A stretch of DNA of 64,000 nt. It comes from Neckera pumila (Eukaryota; Streptophyta; Bryopsida; Hypnales; Neckeraceae). Positions 46,712-58,642 of this stretch are shown piece after piece (within the stretch, counting starts at the first letter, position 1; every line of letters begins with the position of its first letter). The stretch lies in assembly GCA_963969595.1 (NCBI GenBank), contig OZ018411.1:30453445-30517444 (forward strand), in the 5' to 3' direction. The notes beneath the pieces were generated by a model, which saw only the letters and a list, made by a program, of their open reading frames with translations, made no database searches and was not told where the DNA came from. The position numbers and the translations under genes were made by a program.

Positions 46712-48160
46712 GAACAGATGTGAATCCCAAAGACGAGGTCACACTTTAGATTGCTAAATTTTGCTTTGCAGGTTGTCTGGAGAGGTCATGTGATTAGGCA
46801 AAACTGGAGTGGAACCTCTGCATCTCGCCAAATTCCTTTGTCTGGCAACATATAATGCACAAGAAGATGAGTCCATCAGAAGCAACTTCATTTTGTCTAC
46901 ATATCTTGAAGTTGCAAGCATGAAAGTAGAGTGCTTGTGCAGACAAATGCAAGTCTCTTCAGTACTTGCATGTGTCAACCAGAAAATTGGCATGCACAAC
47001 ATAACATGCTCAGGTGTATTATGAGCCATTGCGTATGCTTTTCACACATTTCTCTACTGATCGAGAAGATAAACTTTCAAACCCATTTGATTTCACCTAA
47101 TCAAGGAGAGGGACCCTAAGTGATTTACTTTGTACTTACTTTCAGAGACAACAAGGTCCCTTTTTCAGAATGGAAAAGAAAAAAAGAAAAAGACTCACCG
47201 CTCTCTTGCTACTGCTTGGAACGGAGCTCTACATTTTGTTAGTGCATTGACATCCTTTCAAAATTGGGCACAGAATCCACCCCAAAATTCTCCTACAATA
47301 ATAAAAACCAGTCAAAACCACTGAATGCCATCCAAGAAAACCAGAATAGAAAGCGTCAGGTATGGTTCCCCACCTTGTACTCCGTAGAAAAAACTTATGC
47401 TACAGTCTGCAAGCAAGCACATTCCATTCTTCCAGTCAAAAGACGCAATCCAAATCTCACCTAGAGCCCGGGCAGTTGCAGTACTCCCAACCCCCTCCAA
47501 CCGTAATTATCCACCAGCACTCTCACTCCCAATGCAAACCACAAGCCAACAGAATAAACTGAATCCGGAATTCCAAACCAGGTTGTTTTTTTCAGGTTAC
47601 GTAAATGAAAGAAAAGGCGATATTTATTATGTGGTCAGGGTTGTTATGGCGATGGACTCACATAACATTATTAAACCAGAGATATCCTCCCCTCGAGGTG
47701 GAGGTATAATTTCCACCTAGATACCTGGGGACGAATTCAGTTATAATACAAAGCATGTTATTGGCTAAGGGTTCGTTGCATTCAGAGAGATAGCCTGAGG
47801 TGGCTCATCTGCTGCCTCCAGGTGCAAAACTTTAAGAAATTTTTCAGAACCTTTGTAGCTGGGGGGCTCCTCTTTCTGCGGAGGTAAAAGGGATTCCTTT
47901 GGATCCGGTTAATAATGTTCTGCAGTGGATGTGCAGTTCCAAGGTGGCGATGTCTGCAAATGAGTGGTGCAGAATTAGGTGATTTCTGTATTTAAGTTAT
48001 GGACATATTGGCAATATGTCTGGGTAACTCCCTAGCGAATTTACAATTTGTTATTCAGTGCTGTGGCGACAAAGGACTATAGCGTGGTTTCAATTAGGCA
48101 ACATGGAGAGGCTTATTGTTTTATAAATGGCGGTATGAGATTGCTTTACTAGGTGAACTC
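46712..48160 (-). promoter_or_regulatory. Leader and promoter region of the kinase gene, possible 5' UTR intron
   Basis: A minus-strand donor GAGAGCG-GTGAGT at 47199/47198 and an acceptor-like AAATTTAG at about 46754 could frame a leader intron, common in plant kinase genes. Open frames here have no family features. Confidence 0.3.
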
Positions 48161-48200
48161 TTGCCTTCACCTTTGACGTTGTTGCCTTCACCTTTGACGT
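48161..48200 (+). repeat. Tandem 19-bp repeat with TTTGACGT cores
   Basis: TTGCCTTCACCTTTGACGT occurs twice (48161-48179 and 48182-48200). Each copy contains a TTGAC W-box core fused to an ACGT core, about 1.5 kb upstream of the kinase start. A regulatory role is inferred. Confidence 0.5.
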
Positions 48201-48421
48201 GAGTTAAACAATCTCAGTTACATTAACACAGAACACGTGTCATGCTATACAATGGACCTACCCCCTCCCAAACATCCCTGTACGCCCAAGTCAGAAGATT
48301 GGCATTAAGATATGTACACTCCACAGAACCCTTACTGGTCAAATTTCTTTCCACATGACCATAGGAGGACATCCTTTCAGTTCTTTCACAATCGAGGTAT
48401 ACAAATGCAGACACAGCTTAA

Positions 48422-48560
48422 GGGCCTCTTCACACTATGGCCATCCAAGTCGAGAGGCCGTGGGACTGTGCAATATGATTGGTGGAATCGACGGACCCTG
48501 CAATATGATTGGTAGAAACGACGGACTCTCTACTTGGACGGCCATAGTGTGAAGAGACCC
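48422..48560. mobile_element. Tourist/Harbinger-type MITE
   Basis: It is 139 bp long with inverted ends GGGCCTCTTCACACTATGGC and GCCATAGTGTGAAGAGACCC, flanked by TAA on both sides (48419-48421 and 48561-48563). A GGGCCTC-type end with a 3-bp TAA/TTA duplication is typical of PIF/Harbinger MITEs. The middle holds a direct repeat of CAATATGATTGGT. Confidence 0.8.
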
Positions 48561-48762
48561 TAACTCGTAAAGGCCAAGACCTGCTTCAACTGTGTATTCA
48601 TAACAAACTTGCAAAAGAGAACGGATTATATCACACAATACGCCTATACTATATGATTCCGATGATTGTAATAATGCTTTAAACCTCATTTTCGTTGGAT
48701 TGTTGTCAGTCTCAGTGTGTCAAGTTTTGGGTGAGATTATTTTTTTGCAAGTAAATTACGGT

Positions 48763-49798
48763 TTAATCCTGGAGAGCCGTGGATGCCATTCCGTGGCGTT
48801 TCGATGACAATATTGTTGAGATAAGAAAATTCAAAAGTATTTTCTCATCCTCCTTTTCCTTGTTGACCTTTCACATTCGGTTATGAAGAGTATCCAATTG
48901 AGTTTGTACTCTTTCCAATTTTTGTCTTCACGGAAATGAGAAGCTATTAAAAAAAACGGATCACAAAACATGCTATTTTAGAGTATTTTGGGAAGTTGTT
49001 GCTCCTTGCTTTAAATCTGAAATTCCTCCACAAAAAAGATATTTTTTGGATTTGAGTCAAACTAACAAAATGAAGGTCATCTACTCTAATTTCTACTCCA
49101 ATTTGAATTTTGAAAAAATTCCTAATATTGCATGTTTTATTGCAATTTGAACATTGGGTGTATTTTCAATGTCTATTATTTTCTAATTGTAGAATGATAC
49201 GGAAATTGAGTTTACACCATGATGTCTGTCATTGTGATATACACTTATGGTGAAATTTTCAGATTTTTTGAAATATTTTTCTGTTTAATATGATTTTTCT
49301 TCACTTTTTCTTCAAAAACTCTTCAAAAAATCAATTTTCCACCAAAAAATCTAAATTTTTTCTGAAGTAAAGAAGACATGTACTTTCATCTCTGAAAAAT
49401 AAATATAAAATTTTTCATACACATTAGAAGATATTTGAGGGCATTAGAGGGCTGTTTCAAGCCCGTTCCCAATGCTGTCTCGATTTTGTGAATAGCCGGT
49501 ATGGGTTGTCAGAATTTTTTTTTTCAAAAAAAAATAAAATTTGCCCAAAATATCATTCTCAGCAATTTATTTATTTATTTATTTTTTCAAAAATGACGTG
49601 GCACTCTCTCGATCACGTCAGCCCAGCAGCTTTCCTGCGTTCCACAACATGGGAACACTGAGGGAATGCATGATAACTTACGGTTTCTTGGAGGCCTCAA
49701 ATCTCTTCTAATGTATCTAGTTGCAAAATGGTAGCAAATTGAGTGATGGACAAAAAGTTTTGAAATCAATGGTCATGGATCTGTCATTTAGGGGTTAA
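48763..49798 (+). mobile_element. Family A5 element split by a family B MITE
   Basis: The right end is CATTTAGGGG-TTAA (to 49798), typical of family A. The left end is probably the TTAATCC at 48763 and is degenerate. The sequence matches 10703-11440 in reverse and is interrupted by B8 at 49422-49713. Confidence 0.55.
49422..49713 (+). mobile_element. Family B MITE, copy B8
   Basis: Ends are CATTAGAAGATATTTGAGGG and CCTCAAATCTCTTCTAATG. It contains TGACGTGGCA...GATCACGTCA. The paralogue at about 10770-10790 lacks the insertion. Confidence 0.8.
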
Positions 49799-49858
49799 GT
49801 TGTTGCAAAAAACAAAAATGTTCAAACCTTTCTGGGCAAGCAATTCAGATGGCCAAAT

Positions 49859-50500
49859 TTAACCCCTAAATGCTTGAGGCATCCAAATCTGGTGTTTGCA
49901 GTTAAATACAAGTTAACCAAGTTGCTATTTTTAGTAGTTTATATTTTTAGAAAGTTCTTTGTGAAGTCTAATTTTAGCATCAAAAATCCGATCTTCAAAA
50001 TAAATGATAGTGATTTTTCTATTCAGGTTTTTGTACAAGGGTACCCATTGCAATCTTGACTTAGTTCCTTCCATAGTGTTGAAAGCTCTCGGAAATGAGC
50101 CTCAAATACACTAAATCTTGGAGAAAAAATCACATTCAAAATTCATTTAAAAAAATTGTAAAGTAGATTTTAAGAAGCCATAAATTGATTGGGGTTATAC
50201 AAGCTAGGCCCTTTAACCTCATATTTTTTTTATCACCAACTTTTTAGATTTGACTGGTGCAAAGAAGATTGAAAGATTTTTGTAGTTTTAGCACCCTCAT
50301 GGTCAAACATTATAATCTTTCACTCTATAAGTGATGTTGTTGTGTTTTCTTTTCCTATGAAATCTCTAACATGTCCAATTTGAATTTGTACGGTTACAAT
50401 TCCAAAAAAATTGATACAACTTATCAAAATGTTGTCATTTTGTTCAATTTAGAGCAAATTCCAGGAAGCCAAAAACATGCCTTGGGCATTTAGGGGTTAA
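49859..50500 (+). mobile_element. Family A element, copy A4
   Basis: TTAA lies at 49859-49862 and 50497-50500. Ends are CCCCTAAATGCTTGAGGCAT and ATGCCTTGGGCATTTAGGGG, giving longer inverted repeats than in A1 or A2. It is 642 bp long with no coding sequence. Confidence 0.75.
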
Positions 50501-51058
50501 GCGAGGATGACTATATTTGCTAAGATTTCAGTGCTTCCAAGGTATGGTTCCACTGCCTTAAGCTCTGACTTTCATATGTTTTATGAACGTCAATTTCGTT
50601 ATACTGGTGCGATTCAAAGCACCAAAATTGTGATTCAACGGTGAAAATCTTTAAGAACTAGAATTGGACAAATGTCCTTTTGTTTTCAAATTCCATTCAG
50701 CGTCAATTTCCTTCGTCAATTTCCTTCATTTGGCGATGTTCCGTTACTTTGGCGCGGTTCGAATATCTATATTAGTCCTAGTTTGTGGCCTTTTTTGTAA
50801 GATATATGTCACAGATTTTGACGCATGGAATTCCGTTACTTTAACGAAATTGATGTTATTCCTAGTGTATCTTATTCTATAATCACTTCCTAGACATTGA
50901 AGATGGAATTCCTGAAAAACTTAACCTGTAGATAGACATATTTCTCTTATGATCAGCTAGCCGATCGATGGAGCGGCACATAGATTTGAAGAGTAACTAT
51001 CAACTCCGGTGCATGCATGCCACCGTTAAGTTCGATATCACCTAGCATGCAAGTGAGC
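50501..51058. other. Intergenic DNA downstream of the GT34 gene
   Basis: The part next to 51058 is the probable 3' UTR of the minus-strand GT34 gene. Nothing else recognised. Confidence 0.4.
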
Positions 51059-52900
51059 TCACGATGGTCCACGAAGAAGTCGAAGAGGATCCGAAGTCTC
51101 CATCCGCACGCGATGCACGGCGTGCGTGTTCAGCGTGGTATGCCTATACCCATACAACTTCAGAATCTGGTTATCAGCAAAATTGAAAGCTCGGTCCATA
51201 TGTTTCAAACACCGATCCACAGCATAAGTTCCACTCCCATCTTTCCCACACGGCTTGCACCCCACGAAGTGTGTCACAAACGGCCACCCCTTTCCATCCT
51301 TCCCAGCCATCATCTCCTCGAACTTCTCCACGATCATTACCCAGAACCCATGCAACCCCAAGCTCCACTCCAGCAACACTTTCCCTCCCCATTTCTCCCT
51401 CTCCGTGCTCAACAAGTGCACGAGCGCACTCTGATCATCCGCTTCGAAGTCGGTACGGTCAGTTAACTCAGCCGCTAAGCGCTTGCCGGCTTCATTTCGC
51501 ACTGGACCCTCAGGACCCATTTGCGCCCACACGTCGAAAAGATCGAGGGACCACTGGCAGTTGCGAATCAGGAAGACGCCTGCGTTGATCCCCAGCCAGC
51601 TCTTTTTGTTGTAAACATTTTCCTCGTTCCCGTTGAGCACGAGGTTGTGATTTTCGTAGCTGGAGAATGGAACCTCCACGCTCATGTCTGTGAAGAGAGC
51701 GTCAGAGTCCATCCACCACAGCCACTCGACCTCCGGGTGGGCAAGCATCAGCTTCCGGATCAAAGGGAGTTTCGCCCAGAAGGAGGTCATGTGGGGGTCG
51801 AGGTGTGCGACGTTGTAGAAAAGTTCGATGTCGTGGAGGCGGCAGTAGTCGGCCTAGTTCATTAATTAACACACGACTCAGTACATTCTACGTACAAAGT
51901 GAGATCGTTTGACACACGTTTGGGTGACTACGTTCTTTCTGGGAAATAATCATTAATGTCGAAGTAGATTCATTCTCTAAGATTTGTACAGTTGAAGAAA
52001 GGAAGAGGATCATTGCCGATCATTTTATCGAAAAATTACGTTGTTAATATTACATACAGGATATTTAAGTAGCTTGCCCTGAAGGCTCAACGTGAGATCG
52101 ATCTATACACGAGAGGCTATTCCTGGGAAATTGAGTGTCTAGATTCTTTTCTAAGTTCTATATGGGTGCACAAACTGAGCGGATCATTGCCGGCCAATTG
52201 ATCGGAAAATTATTAACAGGTTAGTATGTACTACCTAATCGGGTTCCCTACCTAGCTTATTGCATTAGAATGCATCCCCATTTTCATTTCAGAACCTGTC
52301 CTACACCTGGAGTTGTCATTCTCTTCTTAATCATAATTCTTCTCTTTTTCATGCATGCATGTGGCATAAAACATAAGACAAGAAAGACTATATATATACC
52401 CTAGATTCAAGTTCTGAAATTTAGGTGGGATTGAAATTAGGTGCTCGTAGAAGAAGTTTCATTACCTTGTTCTTGAGACTCTTGAGCAGCTGGAAGCCCC
52501 CCACGGGCGTCGCGCACGGTTTGGGCTGGGATCCCGAGACGAGGAGCACTCGCGCCTTCCCCGACAGCGTGGTGTTGGCGCCCGGGTGGGCTTGGTTCCA
52601 GAGCTTGCGCTGCTCGTCCCAGTTGGAGATTTTGGGGCCCAAGAGGAAAGGCACAGCGGGATCCCAGTAGTCCACTTTCTGCTCCTTCTCAGACTCTTCG
52701 ATTGCTCGGGCCGCAGCTTCGGGCTTGGTTTCCTTGGTGCGGCCGACTGCTCCGTGGAGGACCAGGAGAGTCATCACGCCACACAAGAGCGTGATCTTGA
52801 AGTTGTGGACCATGCGAAACGACTTCACTGGTAAGCTCTTGCTGGAGAGGCTCTGGGAAAGGCTCTTCATGGTGGATTTTATCGTGGGGGAGAGCTTCAT
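51059..52900 (-). CDS. GT34 glycosyltransferase (xyloglucan xylosyltransferase-like)
   Basis: Two exons, 52900-52466 and 51853-51059, join in phase 0 with GT-AG borders to give 409 residues. This is a type II Golgi membrane protein: a short basic cytosolic tail, a membrane anchor at about 35-52 (FKITLLCGVMTLLVL), a stem, then the GT34 catalytic domain. Characteristic blocks are ARVLLVSGSQPKPC, KADYCRLHDIELFYN, FWAKLPLIRKL, WWMDSDALFTDM with the DSD metal/UDP-sugar-binding motif at about 194-196, WLGINAGVFLIRN and HFVGCKPC. Plant GT34 enzymes add xylose to the xyloglucan backbone or galactose to galactomannan; the sequence alone does not separate these, but the xylosyltransferase role is commoner. 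The start is the first ATG in the open frame. The protein is somewhat shorter than typical Arabidopsis XXTs (about 450-520 residues), mainly in the N-terminal part. Confidence 0.9.
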
Positions 52901-52971
52901 GCCCTCTAGCCGATCAATGAAAGCTGATAAATATGTAAACAATCAAAGTCTAACTCCTATCTAAACAGCCT

Positions 52972-52981
52972 AAATATAAAG
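52972..52981 (-). promoter_or_regulatory. Putative TATA box of the GT34 gene
   Basis: Minus-strand TTTATATTTA about 72 bp before the ATG at 52900, implying a leader of about 40 nt. Confidence 0.35.
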
Positions 52982-54196
52982 CAGAATTCTACAAGTCTCG
53001 CAAAAAACTCTTGCCCTTGCAGTTGCCCACTGACTCGAGCATTCGGAATGGAACCGGAAACTAACTAGATGTGACTCAATTTTCACTGACTCCCCGGAAG
53101 GAGGGGCACATATCTAGCTAGAACAACATCACAGCAATCTGCTTTCTGGTTCTAATTGAGGCATTCATTTCATCACATGAATTCTACTGCTATGTCCCGT
53201 GAAAATCAGAGTGATCGACGATCGAGCATCGACCTAGAAGCGATTGAGGCACAAAGTAACAAATTATCTATGTTTCGCTCCAGCAGATGTACTGGCGACC
53301 GCCTTGCTTGCTGATTCTAATGAAATCCTAAAACTTGTTGAACATATAGCAGAAGGACAACAATTTTGATAATATTAATTAAATGTTGGAAGTTTGCAAT
53401 TGTCTAGCACCTTAATTTGGAGTAAGCTACAAACTGGTGGAGAGTCCCTCGATCTCTAGCTATACTACCCCGGGCGATCGATCAGAATGATGGCATAGAA
53501 AATTACAGAACGTGAGTGGAGTGACAACACAGATACCGACTATATAGCAAGCGGGATAGCAAGCATCAAATGACTCAGTGAATGATGAGTGTCGATCGAT
53601 CGATTCTTGTATCAACAAGGGCCGCACAAGAAAATTCCCGGTCTTGACCAAGTCAGAAGCTAGGCTCACAGTCATGTAGAACGTAACATTGATTGAGAGC
53701 GTACAAGCTCTAGCTCCTGTCAGGACAAGTGCGCTCTTCTGGAGTTTAAAACGAATGCCTTTGCTTTTCTCCGGGATGCAGGCGAACTGTGTTTCCGAGA
53801 ATCCGGGTCTGGAGGGGCCATGGTAACCACGCTGCCATGCCAATCGCGGTTCCGTGCCATAATCGCGATCATGTGAAATTTGAAATAATTTTGACTAACT
53901 TCGGATCATTCATAGTCATGCAAAGATATACTCTGATGCCGGGTGGTAATGGCTGGCGCACTTGGCATTATTTTGGTGGCAATAGGGAGAATTGCAACTG
54001 AATCCTACTGTACAGGGCAAGTTTTTCGGGCCTCTACAGTAAATTGGGAATTATTTTCAGGTTTGTGTCAGTGTTCGTCGAACTACAGAATAATACATTC
54101 CATTAGAGTGACCGATTGTATGCTTAGGATTCCAATTATTGGCGCTAATCTGCTGTTGAAGCCCTTGGTGTTCGCCAACCTTGACCGGATGACGAA
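52982..54196. other. Non-repetitive upstream DNA of the GT34 gene
   Basis: Moderate GC content and no repeat family. Minus-strand frames at 53460-53843 and a short ATG frame at 53821-53720 (good ACCATGGCC context) have no recognisable domain. Multiple CGATCGAT words occur (for example at about 53473 and 53595). Confidence 0.35.
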
Positions 54197-54400
54197 TTAC
54201 AGAAAGAACCACAGAGAACCCCGGTAGATCGAGATCTTGTCAGACATTGGGAAAGCTAGCGCTTCCTGCTGTGCATTTCGTTGACCAGTTTCTCGTCCGT
54301 TCTTCGTCTCTTCCAGTGTCGATCTGTTTGAACCGTCTTGGCTCTGGACAGAAGGGGACCGAGGTGGCTTTCGACGGACAAAAGCAAAGTTAAGTTTCAT
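54197..54400 (-). CDS. Hypothetical basic, hydrophilic small protein or first exon (67 codons)
   Basis: An ATG-initiated frame beginning MKLNFAFVRRKPPRSPSVQS, rich in Arg, Ser, Gln and Glu, with gene-like GC content. It lies on the same strand as the GT34 gene, 1.3 kb upstream. It may be a small gene, a first exon, or chance. No family recognised. Confidence 0.25.
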   Translation of the reverse strand: MKLNFAFVRRKPPRSPSVQSQDGSNRSTLEETKNGRETGQRNAQQEALAFPMSDKISIYRGSLWFFL

Positions 54401-55422
54401 TGATGTGAGGAAGTTTGAGAAGAACCTTAATTACTGGGCCTGGAAAGCGAGCCAATGCTGTACACTGCTGCAAGGACAGAGCCCTTTAATTTGTATCGGT
54501 GGTGCTTTGCTTGTCTTGACATTTTTAATCACTTGTTTACAGTCTCCCTGGTCATGCTAGCTCTCAACGCTCTAGCTAGCTAGGAAATGACAATATTTCT
54601 TTGATAATATCTGCCCATTCAAGACGTACGGGATTCAGCCTACCTCATGCTCAAATCAAATGATACGCCCTCAGTGAACGGATTCCACAATAATGGAGTT
54701 GCATGCGACGACATCCAAGCAAGCAAGCGGCCCAAGCAAGCAAGCTGCATCGCCTGCACGTCGTCAACCCAGTGTGCTTTCGACCACTGTAACTTACAGT
54801 TCAACTACTTCCAAGTTGTTCAGTTCTCAATGGTGACAGTTAGTTGATTGAGGCCTTGATTTTTAAACCTCAGAAGACGGATTGGTGACCGTGGAAATCA
54901 TCCCTTTTGGTACCATGTGAATCACTTACTGTTTAAAAAAATCGAAAAGTACTCACTGGAGGTCAAACTATTGTATAAGAACTTTCCTTTTTGCACAAAA
55001 TTTCAAGGATGAACAATTGCACTTCTCTCCTACATAGAAGTATTCTCCGTCATTCATTCAATGTCTTTTAAGTATTAATGTTTGAATTCAGCTAGACCTC
55101 ACATAAGATTTTATTAGAAGCTAGATACACTTAACATTCCAGCATCGCACCTTCATCACCTCATGGGATGTTCACATTGGGTTGGGTATTTGTAAAGAAA
55201 GTGTGTATAGGCATAAGACTCTCAAAGAATCTAAAGGTCTTTTAGCAAAAGTTTTTAAAGAGTGGTTAGGTTTTTAGATAGGAAAATTTTTGACACACAA
55301 AATTTTGGGGGTTCAAATATACAGGAGATGTGCTAGCAATGATTCAATCCAACTACTTTGTGGTACATGTAAGATGGTACATTGAATTGGTTTAAATCTT
55401 AATTTTACTTTTGAGACTATTA
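54401..55422. other. Intergenic DNA, no gene seen
   Basis: Contains AAGCAAGC-rich direct repeats at about 54715-54742. No supported gene. Confidence 0.4.
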
Positions 55423-55764
55423 CGTTAGAGAAAAAATCAACCCTCCGGAGGGCTGCTCCAAATTGACATGCCAAGCTATTTCAACCTTGGCCTATCAATC
55501 TCAAAAAGGCCCTTGGTCAGCAATCAGCTTGGCTGATTGCTTGCCAAAACAGTCTGATTTATATGTTTTTTAAGATTAATTAATTTATTAATTAATTTAA
55601 TTAATTTTTACTCATAAAATTGGATTCTTGCGCCACTGTCATTGCAATTTTAGCTACGCAGAAATAAGGAAAAAAAGTAATTTTTAGCCCCCGAAAAACA
55701 AAATTTTAGGGTACTTTGGAGGGCTATGGAGAAACCCTCTGGAGGCCTGAAATTTTCTGTAATG
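55423..55764 (+). mobile_element. Diverged family B-like element (B9)
   Basis: Ends are CGTTAGAGAAAAAATC and GAAATTTTCTGTAATG, with GGAGGGCTGCTCC and GAGGGCTATGGAG near the termini. It lacks the TGACGTGG pair, so it is a sister family or an old copy. It contains the inverted repeat AATCAGCTTGGCTGATT. Confidence 0.4.
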
Positions 55765-56694
55765 ATTCATTTATCAATTTTGTTAGCATCTAGGTAATTA
55801 TGAAGGGAAATCCATAAAGCATATTCCATGGAGTCCATATTACACTTTTATCTCAGCATCTATTTCCAGGCAATATGTGACAACTTATAATTGGACATGC
55901 CTTTTTGAAAGGTCCCTAATTTCCTATTCCCTCCACATATAAATTTGACCTCAGGGCTATAGATTTCAACAAGGTGCTACTTGTCGACTGTGAAAACTGC
56001 CTTAATATAAGTCTATATTTATTGGGTTCATATTTTTACTCATTAATAAACTTAAAGTATAATAATTTCTTGTTTTTATTGATATTATTATTAAAAAAAA
56101 AAGATTTCAAGAGCTTTTAGAAAGTGTATAGTTTATTATAAAATGATCATTGTATAATTCAAGAAATCAATTGATACTTCTATAATTAAAATACACCTAT
56201 TTCACTAGAAGAAAACTGTGTTGGATCCCGCAAAACCATGTAGGATTGGATTTATTGAGTTTCTAGTTTTCAACGCAAAATTCTGTATTGGAAAATGCAT
56301 TCCAACACATTCCAATGCATTCCAATATAGAATTTTGCTATGGTATGATGAGTATTAAAAAAAAATATTAAAATGTTATAACAGTGCTTGCCTGCTTGGT
56401 CTTGAATCTAATTGAGATTTGATTTTAATTAAATTTGAAGGTTACATTTATCCTAAAACTTACTCTATGAGTGCTATTTTCAGGCATCTGATATGCTTAT
56501 CATACCTTTATGATAAATTAGTAATCCATCTTTAAATGACTAATTAACCTCAGTCTTCCATGCACATTATATAAGAGTTGCTACTTGGATTATTGGGATT
56601 ATTGGGACATTATGATTTGTTGAATGTATTTTGTCTGTTGGGGTTTTCCATTGCAGATGCATCCATACCTTCAGTTTGGCTGTTTGTTTTGTTT
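55765..56694. other. AT-rich intergenic DNA with a small hairpin
   Basis: At 56275-56338 the arms GCAAAATTCTGTATTGGAA and TTCCAATATAGAATTTTGC flank a core with repeated CATTCCAA units. The stem is 19 bp with one mismatch. No gene seen. Confidence 0.6.
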
Positions 56695-56699
56695 GTTAC

Positions 56700-57043
56700 G
56701 TTGAGATCTTCCGAATTGTGCGTCCCCCGGCCACGTGCTTGGTACCATCAAAAAGGGCTTGGTGAGGAGGGGTGCATGGACTTGGTTTTGTTGTGCTTGG
56801 ACCTACAGTGCGGAAGTTATTGAATTTTGAAGTATTTTTGGATCAAAAAATTATAAAATTACTTTTACTTTGATTTTGGTCACGTTCTTGGTACCGTTGG
56901 AAAGCTCTTGGCGAAGAGGGGTGGACGGGCTTTGTTTCATGGCATTTGGAATGACAGTGTGGAAGATATTGAATTTCAAAGTTTTTATTACAGATCAAAA
57001 AATTAGAAAATTTGACTGTGGCAACGACACGGGCCACACTAGT
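56700..57043 (+). repeat. Family G repeat, tandem pair G3
   Basis: Unit one is 56700-56878 and unit two 56879-57043. Both contain CTTGGTACC, GGGGTG and TATTGAATTT blocks; unit two ends GACACGGGCCACACTAGT, the tail shared with G2. Confidence 0.65.
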
Positions 57044-57356
57044 TTCTATGAAATCAGTATAATTTGTTTTACTTAATATTATGTCTTGGAAATTTTGATA
57101 TAAAAATGTCTGACCATTGAGATCTACAATCCAATGGTCTATATGAGCTATAATTTTTTATTATTTATTTATTATAAATTCTAAATAGATAGTAGATTAG
57201 ACATTTTGTTTTGTTGGATTGAATTATTACTTCATTACAATCAATGTTGACCAATCTAAACATGTATGCGGTCTTTTGGGAATCTAAATTTTTTATTTTA
57301 TATCAAACCTTATATCAAGCTACAATAGTTTAAGCTTGCATTTAACTCTTGGATAT

Positions 57357-57446
57357 TAATCCCTCTATTTCTAAATAACATAGGTTTGTCAGTTCTTTTG
57401 TAAAATACAAAAGGAACACCGGTATTATTTAGAAACAAAGAGAGTA
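57357..57446. mobile_element. Short Stowaway-type MITE
   Basis: 90 bp, almost fully self-complementary. Ends are TAATCCCTCTATTTCTAAAT and TTTAGAAACAAAGAGAGTA with TA borders; the centre GTTCTTTTGTA...TACAAAAGGAAC closes the stem. Confidence 0.75.
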
Positions 57447-57746
57447 CAAACTCAGTTGTGCTATAAAACCCCTCAATCAAGCTCAATTGTGGTAAGAATG
57501 TTAAACTTCAAAAAGTCCTTATTTTGTATTTGATTCCACCAAATTAAATATGGTAATTGCAAGAAGTACATGTTGATTTTGTTGTATTTTGTACAATGCT
57601 AGTGATTTTTTTCTTGAGTACTTTAAAATTAAGAAAATAATTTCTAAATTTTGAAGTATGGCCAATGTATGGCCAATGTATGCACCTTTAAGATGAAGAT
57701 AACCATTGAAGAAGAAGCATAGAAAAATTTTCTAAGAAGGAAAATA

Positions 57747-58045
57747 CATTAGAGGGGTTTCGGGGTCTTGGAAGACTGTTTCAAGCCCGTTCCCCAGTCT
57801 GCCTACATTCAATGAATGACAGTACGAGCATGTCAGATTTTTTTTTTTTTTTTAAATAAATAAAAAAATAAAAAAATAAAAAAATATCATTTTAAGCAAA
57901 AAGATTTTTTTTTTTTTTTTTCAAAAATGACGTGGCAGTTGCTTGGCCACGTCAGCCTGGCCATTTGGCAACGTCACAGCATTCTTGCAAAATTCCCACA
58001 ATCCGGGAACTTGCGGTCTCCTAGAGGCCCAAAACTCTTCTAATG
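57747..58045 (+). mobile_element. Family B MITE, copy B10
   Basis: Ends are CATTAGAGGGGTTTCGGGG and CCCAAAACTCTTCTAATG. The inner pair TGACGTGGCA...GGCCACGTCAG is intact. Confidence 0.8.
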
Positions 58046-58642
58046 GATATTTTGATGTTTTGATTTGTAAAAGTTTTTTATAAAAATGAAAAATTGAAAA
58101 AAAATTGTCTACTTGGAACAACTCTCTAGAGATGGTCATTCACCAAGAAAAACACCAAATAATGTTTTATATGTTTTGAAATGCAAGTAGAAAGAAGCTC
58201 ACTTTGTAGACTTCCACTCAACATGCAATCAACTATTTTTAGATCTCCTTTGAACAATAGCTACAAGTTTACAAGTATACTAGAAGACCATCCCTCCAAA
58301 TTTTAGCTCCAAATTTGTTTGTTTGGGTACTAAATCGTACTAAAAACCTTCAAATTGGTAGTGTGACATAAAATTGGGGACTTTTTTGGGACAATTAAAT
58401 ATTTTTTTAAATTGCAAAAAAAAATCGGCAAGGTGTATTATAGTCATGAGTACCTTTATCCATAAATTTTGAGTCATTTAGAGGCAAAATAGAAAATTTA
58501 TGGCCAAAAACAAATCCACATGCAAGGTGTGATACAAAATAGTACAAAAGTTTCTTGCAATTACTCAATAGAATTTGTCAATTTTAGTTAAAATCGTATT
58601 TACAAATTTGAAAAATTCCAAAAATTCCTTGAATTATTACAA
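58046..58642. other. AT-rich intergenic DNA, no gene seen
   Basis: No feature recognised. Confidence 0.4.

Noticed and set aside
48422..48560. First read as a regulatory inverted repeat or miRNA precursor of the kinase region
   Set aside because: Inverted ends plus TAA on both sides fit a MITE better.
53460..53843. A 127-codon minus-strand frame
   Set aside because: It has no ATG at its start, cysteine-rich random-looking composition, no domain and no splice logic.
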